Of a stretch of 64,000 nt of DNA, positions 56,815 to 64,000 are shown in pieces. This stretch comes from Paenibacillus sp. D2_2 (GTDB lineage Bacteria > Bacillota > Bacilli > Paenibacillales > Paenibacillaceae), in the NCBI RefSeq assembly GCF_031199965.1, contig NZ_CP133605.1:1148501-1212500 (forward strand). The letters run 5' to 3'. How positions within the stretch are numbered: the first letter of the stretch is position 1; each line of letters starts with the position of its first letter. The notes beneath the pieces are model-generated. The model was not told where the DNA came from and ran no database searches. It saw only the letters and a list, made by a program, of their open reading frames with translations. Position numbers and translations under genes: made by a program.

Positions 56815-57060
56815 AAAAAGCCCCTACTGATTGTATCAGTAGGGACGAATATATCGCGGTACCACCCTAATTGCAGACTTAATCTGCCTCTCGACTTTGT
56901 TAACGATCTCGTAATTGACCGTCTTTTCCTCATAAAGGCTGCCCTTTACTTCGAAAAAGATGCTCCAGGATCGAAATTCGTACTTATCTTTGTACTGATT
57001 CACACCAACCATCAGCTCTCTAAAACAGTGAGATAAGCACTACTTAAATTCCCTTCAATG
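56815..57060 (-). ncRNA. T-box leader 1 (distal), tyrosine type
   Basis: The same layout as the second leader and highly similar in sequence: GTGCTTATC paired with GATAAGTAC, GAGAGCTGATGG, specifier UAC, core AGGGTGGTACCGCG, then terminator CCCTACTGAT with ATCAGTAGGG and six T residues. The pair works in series, so both must be occupied by uncharged tRNA for read-through. Confidence 0.9.
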
Positions 57061-57099
57061 CACAATTTGTTATTATATGACGTAGCTACGATGTTTTGT

Positions 57100-57129
57100 A
57101 TTATAGAGGTCTCATTTATATTTTGTCAA
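57100..57129 (-). promoter_or_regulatory. Sigma-A promoter of the T-box-controlled permease
   Basis: On the minus strand TTGACA (57129-57124) and TATAAT (57105-57100) are perfect consensus hexamers 18 bases apart, 40 bases upstream of the first T-box. Confidence 0.9.
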
Positions 57130-57197
57130 TGACTATAAGTGTAAATGCGTTGTAAAATATTCGTATATAGGTGAGTATCCTGATTGGAGGCAAAGCG

Positions 57198-57391
57198 ATG
57201 AACCACAGAGATGAACAAGAAAAACAGCAATTTGAAGAGTATAGGAAGAATCCAACAATCAATTTGGCTGATTCGGTGAACCGCTCGAAGACCGTGATTT
57301 AGGAGCTCTGACAAAAGGGAGCTTCTTAACTAAAATCATAACGACTTTGGTGATCATCGGAGGATTGCTTGCCTTCTTATTGCTCAAATAG
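57198..57391 (+). CDS. Small membrane protein of unknown function (one frameshift)
   Basis: ATG 57198 follows TTGGAGG. The product starts MNHRDEQEKQQFEEYRKNPT and reaches LADS. Restoring one base near 57275 continues as EPLEDRDLGALTKGSFLTKI and ends in one helix, TTLVIIGGLLAFLLLK. About 64 residues, with a charged cytoplasmic head and a C-terminal anchor. I recognise no family. It is divergent from the permease leader. Confidence 0.6.
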
Positions 57392-57534
57392 TGTTTCTGC
57401 TTAAGACAAATTATTGTTCGTCAAATTATTCCAATATTGTAGTAGAATATGAATATAGTTCATATAGACTATCATGTCTGTCTAAGAACGTGAATTGACG
57501 AATGGTAATATTGGTAGAGGAAGGGGATAGTTGT

Positions 57535-58323
57535 TTGGAAGTAAGATATTGTTCTTCATGCGGACAGAGTATAAGTGCGAACGCTCGCTTTTGTACTAGT
57601 TGTGGGAACCCCATAGAGCAAGAGGCATATCAGGAGCAAGATTCTCAACAGCAAGTGTATCAGCAGCAGGCACAACAACAGCAACAGCAGCAGCAACAAC
57701 AAGCATATCAGCAGCAAGCAAATCTACCACAAGTGCAAACATATCAAGAGCAGTTGTATCAACAACAAGCCTATCAGCAACCAGGGTATCAACAGCAACA
57801 GCAAGCATATCAACAACAGGGATATCAGCAACAAGCCTACCAACAACAAGCGTATCAAACACCAACATGGCAAAATCAACAATCCAACCCTTATAATACA
57901 CCTGAAGCAGAATGGTTATGGTTATATTCCCATAGTGATCAATATGTTGAAAAGTGGATTAAAAAATCAAATTGGAACTGGGCGTCTTTTCTTTTCTTTC
58001 CGTTCTGGGCGGGGTATCGGAAAATGTATGCTGAGAGCGCGATATATGTAGCAATCTTTGTCGGGATGGCCTTCATTGAACAATTATTAGACTTTTCGCT
58101 TCCGTTTGCCCGTATCGGAATGTATATCTTATGCGGAACATTAGGAAATAAACTATATTTTAACAAAGCTCAAAAAGATATTGATCATATCCTATCTTTA
58201 CATGCGGATCATGAGCTACGTCGTAGCTTTATTTACCAAAAAGGTGGAACGTCTGGTTGGGGTATTGTCTATGGAATTGGTATGATTCTAATTGGTATGG
58301 CTTTGTTAGCTATCTTTGGATGA
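57535..58323 (+). CDS. Zinc-ribbon membrane protein with Gln/Tyr-rich prion-like region (DUF2628-type)
   Basis: About 262 residues. TTG 57535, after GAGGAAGGGG, gives LEVRYCSSCG at the N-terminus; an in-frame ATG lies at 57502. The zinc ribbon has CSSC and CTSC 15 residues apart. Residues about 30-120 are almost only Gln, Tyr and Ala in units such as QQQAYQQQ and QQGYQQQAY. The C-terminal part (EKWIKKSNWNWASFLFFPFW and the helices YVAIFVGMAFIEQLLDF and GWGIVYGIGMILIGMALLAI) is of the DUF2628 type. The repeats are spelled with mixed CAA/CAG codons. Known relatives lack the long Gln/Tyr tract or have a shorter one. Function is unknown. Confidence 0.8.
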   Translation: MEVRYCSSCGQSISANARFCTSCGNPIEQEAYQEQDSQQQVYQQQAQQQQQQQQQQAYQQQANLPQVQTYQEQLYQQQAYQQPGYQQQQQAYQQQGYQQQAYQQQAYQTPTWQNQQSNPYNTPEAEWLWLYSHSDQYVEKWIKKSNWNWASFLFFPFWAGYRKMYAESAIYVAIFVGMAFIEQLLDFSLPFARIGMYILCGTLGNKLYFNKAQKDIDHILSLHADHELRRSFIYQKGGTSGWGIVYGIGMILIGMALLAIFG

Positions 58324-58373
58324 TGGTCTATATTAGTGAACAGGGTTAATACATAACTGGTATATATGCTAGA

Positions 58374-58410
58374 AAAGGACAGTTCTCCGATAGAGAACTG
58401 TCCTTTTTTG
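58374..58410 (+). terminator. Terminator of the zinc-ribbon protein gene
   Basis: AAAGGACAGTTCTC and GAGAACTGTCCTTT enclose CGATA and run into a T tract. The rest of the 58324-58685 gap holds only the promoter at 58571-58598. Confidence 0.9.
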
Positions 58411-58570
58411 CGATTCACTAAGTAATGCTAATTATCAGCTAGCCTTATAGTAAGCTAGGTCAAGCACGGATATAGTGTAGGGTGTTAGCTGTCATATTCA
58501 TAAGGTAATGTATTTGACGAGTGAAAATTCCGTAAAAACACCTGAAAAGGAGTTAATTCTCTAGTTTCTG

Positions 58571-58598
58571 TTGTTTGTGGTATAGGCTGTAGTATAAT
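58571..58598 (+). promoter_or_regulatory. Promoter of the stalk-protein operon
   Basis: TTGTTT (58571-58576) and TATAAT (58593-58598) are 16 bases apart, about 90 bases upstream of the stalk-protein gene. Confidence 0.55.
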
Positions 58599-58685
58599 AT
58601 GAAGGATTGCATAAGGGAAATATTCCCATACATCTATGAAATATACATATAGGCTATAAAAAAACAAAAAAGGAGCCATTAATCT

Positions 58686-59580
58686 ATGAAACTAAAGAAA
58701 ATAGGATTTGTACTTATGTCATTACTCCTCATACTTACAATGATTCCTGCCATGACATCCGCTGCATCCAAGCTGTCAATCTTGGTTGAGGTGAACGGGA
58801 ATCTAGTATCATTTCCAGATGCGAAGCCGTTTATGGATAGAGCAACCGGGTGCAGGTGCCTGTCCGATTTGTAAGTGAAGCGCTTGGGGCGGAAGTAGGC
58901 TGGAACAGCAAGAGCAAACAAGTAACTGTACAAATGGGAGAAGACACTACTGTTTTGACGATGGGGAAAAAGGCGTATACCGTTAATGGCCAAACGAAAC
59001 AAATGGATACGGTAGCTCAGCAGAAACAGAACCGGACTTTCGTTCCTTTACGATTTGTCAGCGAGGCGCTCGGAGCTAAAGTAATCTGGCATAAGGATCT
59101 TTATAGTGTAGAGATTTTAACGGGGCTTGCGGCGGTGCAGGAGGACAGTAAGGAGAAGATAAGGAGGAAACATCCTCAACTGAACCCCCCGAATATATTG
59201 TGGATTCATTGGGACGTAAGAGAAGAATAGAAGGGGAGACTCAGAAACGGACTGCTGAAGGATTCAGCTTCTACAATTCCTATAAATCGGGATTAGGTGT
59301 AAGTTACGAATCAGTAAATGGAAAAGATCTGATGTTCTTACAATCAACTATTCATTTTGACAGAGATGGCGTGGATTATAACCAGCAGGTCAAGGATTTG
59401 GATGAATTGCTGCGTCAAAAGATTGATTCTGAAGCTATGGATAAGATTATGAAATACGTAAAACAAAAAACGAAAAGGGAAGACATCTTGGAAGCGAAGG
59501 AATTCAGTGACAAAACATACGGAATTCAAGTGGAGTCAAGTTACTGGGATAATATCTATATATCGATCTGGTATAAGTAG
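58686..59580 (+). CDS. Secreted stalk-domain (copper amine oxidase N-like) protein (two frameshifts)
   Basis: ATG 58686 follows AAAGGAG. The signal peptide is MKLKKIGFVLMSLLLILTMI and on to AASK. The stalk domain reads VEVNGNLVSFPDAKPF, then VQVPVRFVSEALGAEVGWNS and TFVPLRFVSEALGAKVIWHK, with one base missing near 58840. A second loss near 59163 must be restored to read EETSSTEPPEYIVDSLGRKR. The C-terminal domain of about 130 residues is of unknown fold. About 299 residues in total. It lies 12 bases before the gene for a large secreted protein and is probably co-transcribed with it. Confidence 0.8.
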
Positions 59581-59591
59581 GTGGAATTTTA

Positions 59592-62371
59592 ATGAAGAGG
59601 CGATTTGTTATATTTCTTTTGGCTGTGCTTATCTGTGGTCTTGTACCACAAAACAATATAGCCGCTGAGAAAAAAGAAGATAGCGAGAAAAAGATAACTG
59701 TTGAGGACTTAAAGACCCTTACTCCTGAAGCGGTGTTAGAAATAGCTAATCAGGATATAGAGGAATTGTATGGACTAAAGAACTTTTTTCCACAAAAGGC
59801 ATATGGAGAGCGCTTAATACTGCCCTGTTGCAACAGCAAATTAATGAGGCGATTAAAGCCCCTGAGAAATTTACAGGTTTTGATATTGTATATGGTACTA
59901 GTCACGGTACAGAGATTACCCATAAAGGAAAAGTCATGACCAGATATTCTGGATACAATGTATTTGGAGATCCTGTGTCCACGGATGGATTTCCTTGGGA
60001 TGCAGGTTGGAGTGGTACAAAGATTCAGAACTTTCAATTGATACCCACCCCTTGGATACCCAAGAAGTTTAAGAAATTATTTGACGACTTCCCAAATAAC
60101 TTCGATGGAGAAGTTCTAGAAAAACTCACCGAATACCTAGGCGGCGAAACTTTCGAAGGAAAAATCATAGAAGCTCTTAATGCAGAATACGGCGATGAAC
60201 TTTATGGCACAAACCTCATGTATAACAATCAAAACAAACAATACGAGAATAGAATTGTTTACAGTAAGAATACCGCCCCCACAGGCGGCTGGATTAAATA
60301 CGTTCACGTCATCCAACCGCCAACGTATCTGTCTCAGGGATTTGGAAGAGTGTATCTAAAGAGCGGTACTTATATGGATGTGCCGATCGCTGCGTTTATA
60401 AATACGAAACCGGATGATATTTCTGCGGAGTTTGTTGATTTGCCATCGGGAGCGAGGGCCGGGAGGAAGTTCAGGTTTCCGTATGGTTGAGATCGACGTT
60501 CCCCAAAAGGGAAACTACCAAGTTTTCGTGGAATGTTACCCGCAAGAGCGATGGATTGCCTCTGACAGCAGTGGAGAATCAATTGAAGTTCAGCGGCGGC
60601 GTGGCGGCCGAATCCGGTGAAATTAGCATTTCCAAAACCGAGAAGAGACGTCTCACTGTCTCATTTGTCATGCCGGAAAGTGACGTACGGATTCAGTTCA
60701 AGATCAACGAGGACGGCAAACAGCCGGAAGAGGTGTTACTAGATAATAACGTTCTAGACTCTGATGTTCTGGGCGCGGTGAGATTGATCGTTCCCCGTGA
60801 GCTCAAGCTTCCTTATGATATGCTGACTAAAAAGAAAAAATATACTTGCCAAGCAGTACGGCTACCTTACAGCTTCCCAATTTGACCGATGCCAAGTGGA
60901 CGGGAAATGCAACAGGGGCACTTACAGTAACAAACCTGACGCCGGAATTGCTGAGGGATTTTGAGGTCCATTACAATCCAGAAATTAACGAGGAAAGCAG
61001 CGTGATTACCCGAACCCCGATAGTAACTTATACGATAAGGAGGGTGGATTTGGGGACGATCCAATGGGAGAAAAGTGGCTCAATCTGGATAAACCCGGAA
61101 TTCCGTTGTCTAAAACAGGGGAAGTGCACACTGAAGGTTCAGTAAGCAGACCCTATGAATATAAGCATTATTATACGGTTTGCACAGGTGAAGGCGAGAA
61201 TAGAAAATGTGAGGAGAAATCGGAAACCCTGACGGGAACCGCAACCGCACAATTCTTGCCAAACACAGTTTCCAATACCTATGATATGTATGTTTACAAT
61301 GGGATGAAGGATGTTCCAAAGCGCGAGTACCGTAACGAAATCGAAGATAATCAAACGGATTCCCTTGTGAAGAATCTATTTTGGACGAATGAACCCTATC
61401 CCTACGATGTGATCCGCTGGATGCACCATCAGGATGTAGAGGGGAAGAAGTACGACTGGACACAAGCGCCGGGTCAATATAAGCGTGAATTCATCCAGCA
61501 AGCAAGCGGAAGTGTAGAGTGGGATGTTGAAAGCTCCATGAACGATGAGTACGCCCAGGCTAGAGATGCTGCAGCCAAGCGAAAGAACAACAAAAATCTT
61601 TACGATAAAGCTGTATTCGCAACTGATAAGGATCTTCAGAAGTACGATTATCCAATTAAATCGGGATACTATTTTAATCCTGCGGGGAGTTACACTTTCA
61701 CCGTCACAACCGAGGTATTTAAGAAAGAGAAACCTGAAGACATGACGGGAGACCATAAAGATCTGCTGAACAGTCTGATTGATTCATTCCGCTATGAAAC
61801 CGATCTGATGTTTATCAACAATAAAAAGATTGCTGTCAATATCAACAACGATGAACTTACGAGAAAAGGTGGAGGCTTTGAGCGAAAAGCGGGCGTTTTG
61901 TCTGTTAAGGATAACAAGTCGGTTAACGCCACTCCTCTGATCAGTGTGTTGGATCGAAGTGATGATTCAACCAGGTATACGAAAAAAGTCGAGGAAATCA
62001 AATACACGGACAAGCTCGGCGGAGATTCACATAAGTTCTGGAAGATGGTACTTGAAGGCTATACTGAATCGTATACGCAGGGTAAATACACGGACTATAA
62101 CTACCGGGAGTATGTTGAAGCCGGACAGCATATGTATAAAATCACGGAAACGTCAACGATTACAATCGTCGTCAATTCGGGTAATGTACCGTTGTATACC
62201 CATGCCAATATGCCGAACGGAAACTACTATATCAAAGTGTGGTTCGATAAAGTGGATATGACTAAGGGGGGCCATGCTTACAAAGATCTCAAGACTCTGC
62301 AAGGCATCGAAGATCTGGATTCCATCAAGGTAACCGTGGTGGGCTCCATGTTTGATGATTTGAATAACTAG
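59592..62371 (+). CDS. Large secreted protein of unknown function, possibly DUF5704-type (four frameshifts)
   Basis: The signal peptide is MKRRFVIFLLAVLICGLVPQ. Five overlapping pieces, each shifted by minus one base (near 59815, 60488, 60850 and 61075), form one protein of about 928 residues. Recognisable segments are YNVFGDPVSTDGFPWDAGWS, YVHVIQPPTYLSQGFGRVYL, VTNLTPELLRDFEVHYNPEI, YKHYYTVCTGEGENRKCEEK and IVVNSGNVPLYTHANMPNGN. It is beta-rich with no anchor. The architecture recalls the DUF5704 proteins of Paenibacillus, but I am not certain. A terminator follows at 62381. It is likely a wall or matrix protein working with the adjacent stalk protein. Confidence 0.65.
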
Positions 62372-62380
62372 AAGAACAAC

Positions 62381-62416
62381 AAGACCTGGGATTCAACATC
62401 CCGGGTCTATTTCTTG
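62381..62416 (+). terminator. Terminator of the large secreted-protein gene
   Basis: AGACCTGGGA and TCCCGGGTCT (one G-T pair) enclose TTCAACA-type bases and are followed by ATTTCTT. Confidence 0.75.
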
Positions 62417-62526
62417 AAATTAGATTTAATCTGCGTATAACCATCACCTTTAAATCTACTTTCCTTTACATCTTATGAATCCAGCAAAATATGGAGTAAT
62501 TAAAGGCGTACAGGAGGTGTCCTTCC

Positions 62527-64000
62527 ATTCAAAAGATAGATCTGGATCGACTCGACAATTTGGCTAGAGTAGTGGAGCATTTGCGACAGACGATGGAGCA
62601 GGAAATTACCGGCATATCCAAGGATGTGAATCGTCTGCTCCAAAATACAGAAGCGAATTACTCGGAATATTATGTGCGCACGGCTATTCAAGAAGCGGTA
62701 AGCCTGCTCGGGGAGATTGAAATGCTAGCTCGTCGATTGGATGATCAAATGTATGAAAAAGTAAGCGGCCTGAAATATGCTGTGAGTCAATATGCGCTGA
62801 TAGACAAGCAAGTGGAAAAATTGGCTCCAGACTTCTTCGTCTTTGTTCGATCATAAATCTCCGTTTCTTGTCGCACAGTGGTCAGATATCACAGGAAATA
62901 GCTTGTATGGACCTACGAAGTCCACAGCTTCAGAGTCACGTGTGTTCCCCAATATTTTCGAACAACTTGAGGCGTTTCAGCGCCAAGGAATTATTGATCG
63001 TTTATCTACAATGATGGGAGATGAGCGGTACCAGGCTTGGTCGATGGCGAGTGATGATCAGATCATAGCGATTATTATGGAGATTCAAGCACAAATTGAA
63101 GCAAACAGCCCGCCAATACAATTACCAGACGGAACACCCATTGATCCGTATAACTGCCAGAATGACACAACATTGAAATACTTTCAGGAGCATATCCAGA
63201 ATGACCAAATGGTAAATCCAACGCTGGAATATATGGTTTGGACACAAAATACTTACGGCAAGACGGAATGGCGTAAAAACGTCGAGATGGCAGATTCGGT
63301 AGTACGTGGCTTCGGGACATTGGTGATCAAAGAGGTGGTTATGGATGTGGTAGGCACGATGCAGTTTGTGTTCCGATTTGCGATGGATCCAGAGAATACA
63401 ACACAGGAAGTTGTGAATGCGGCTAATTATCTGATTCAAAATCCAGAAGTAGTATGGGAAGCAGTGAAAAAGCTCTATAAGGATTTTAACCAGGGGTCAC
63501 CGGAACATAAAGCAGAAATGCTAGGAATTGTCTCCTCCTTTTTGTACCAGGGATGAAGGTTACTAAGCTGGAGAAGTCGGCGCGATAGGTGCAATGGCCA
63601 AAGCAGCAAATAAGCTGGATTATCCGAAAAATATAGGCCGACTACCATCCGGAACGATGCCCTTTTATTTTACGAAGACCTCAGAAGGAACATGGACAAG
63701 GGTACCGAATATAGGAAAGATAGATTTCGGTGAAGGAAAACTTGTGTCACCTAAGGGAGAAATTTCAGTAGGTAAACCTTCGGAGGCATTAAAGCCGGGG
63801 CTAAGGGGATGGGAAATGGTGTTAGTCGTGATACCATTATTAACTCAGCAACAGGGGTTAAAAAAGGCGGAGAGACTGTTGTAGGACATGCTCTACAAAA
63901 ACATGCAGGAAGAAATCCTGATATTTGGGGTAAAGTCAAGGGCGGATCAGAGCAAGTTAATCAGACAGCACAAAAGCATTTGGAGGAAATTATTGATGCC
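62527..64000 (+). CDS. Polymorphic toxin with WXG/LXG-like N-terminus (frameshifted, 3' end outside window)
   Basis: AGGAGG at 62512-62517 is followed nine bases later by ATT, not by ATG. The product begins IQKIDLDRLDNLARVVEHLR, the shape of type VII secretion substrates with an N-terminal helical targeting domain. The next segments are SPFLVAQWSDITGNSLYG and ENTTQEVVNAANYLIQNPEV, then a linker GMKVTKLAGEVGAIGAMAKA. The last part reads VVGHALQKHAGRNPDIWGKV, which resembles small RNase-type toxin domains. Frame changes lie near 62835 (plus one or minus two), 63560, 63580 and 63800 (minus one each). An immunity gene would be expected just beyond the window. Confidence 0.65.

Noticed and set aside
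57640..57870. CRISPR-like short repeats
   Set aside because: The repeats are in-frame codons of a Gln/Tyr-rich protein with no constant repeat and spacer pattern.
57596..57901. Long frames antisense to, and in another frame of, the Gln-rich tract
   Set aside because: The repetitive CAA/CAG-rich DNA keeps several frames open. The Val/Asp/Ala-rich and Thr/Ser/Ala-rich products are by-products of the repeat.

Overview
The window looks like chromosome of a Paenibacillus-like Firmicute. The grounds are moderate GC with AT-rich intergenic DNA, strong AGGAGG-type ribosome binding sites, YesM/YesN two-component pairs beside CUT1 sugar transporters, SLH-domain and copper-amine-oxidase 'stalk' surface proteins, T-box leaders, a GlpP antiterminator, cre-like sites and a Firmicute-type LexA box. 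No rRNA, tRNA, CRISPR array or intact insertion sequence was found. READ THIS FIRST: about twenty otherwise well-conserved genes are split by single-base losses, most often in runs of G or C. Neighbouring genes of similar length are intact. I read most of these breaks as consensus errors in the assembly and annotate each broken gene as one locus with the shift noted. One gene, the SLH protein at 45998-48861, also has two in-frame nonsense codons and may be a true pseudogene. Layout: 1-4.2 kb holds a lipoprotein tail, a SEC-C protein, a small membrane protein, an SGNH hydrolase and a Gfo/Idh/MocA dehydrogenase. 4.3-6.4 kb holds a soluble chemoreceptor and a divergent YvrJ / SigO-like / RsoA-like split sigma-factor locus. 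6.4-7.2 kb is a scar-like segment between 19-bp direct repeats. 7.2-17.9 kb is a galactoside-use locus: YesN regulator, YesM kinase, sugar-binding lipoprotein, two permeases and a GH2 beta-galactosidase. 18.0-22.8 kb (minus) is a TetR / NCS1 permease / DUF917 / hydantoinase-A operon. 23.0-25.3 kb is an SOS-controlled Rad3/DinG-type helicase fused to a PD-(D/E)XK-like domain. 25.4-32.0 kb holds a DUF1919 protein and a glycerol-3-phosphate regulon: GlpP, a UgpB/A/E-like transporter, a HAD phosphatase and a glycerophosphodiesterase. 32.2-34.1 kb holds a Vat-type acetyltransferase and an LrgA/LrgB pair. 34.1-41.2 kb (minus) is a catabolic operon of unknown substrate: FAD oxidoreductase, anion-type permease, HyuA-like enzyme, IrrE-like zincin and RpiR regulator. 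41.4-49.2 kb holds a stalk protein, an Xre regulator with membrane partner, a GNAT, a YkoP-like protein, a polysaccharide deacetylase, the SLH protein and a small unknown. 49.5-54.2 kb holds two orphan solute-binding lipoproteins and a very AT-rich ABC exporter. 54.3-58.3 kb holds a MOSC protein, an amino-acid permease behind two tandem tyrosine-type T-boxes, and a zinc-ribbon membrane protein with a prion-like Gln/Tyr segment. 58.7-64 kb holds a stalk protein, a large secreted protein and the start of a polymorphic toxin cut by the window edge. Two families of short inverted-repeat elements recur: family 1 at 1819, 22048 and 39702, and family 2 at 13909 and 39415. A further palindromic element lies in the leader of the glycerol-phosphate operon. 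The best candidates for undescribed biology are the 34-41 kb catabolic operon, the split sigma-factor locus, the prion-like membrane protein and the orphan binding proteins.
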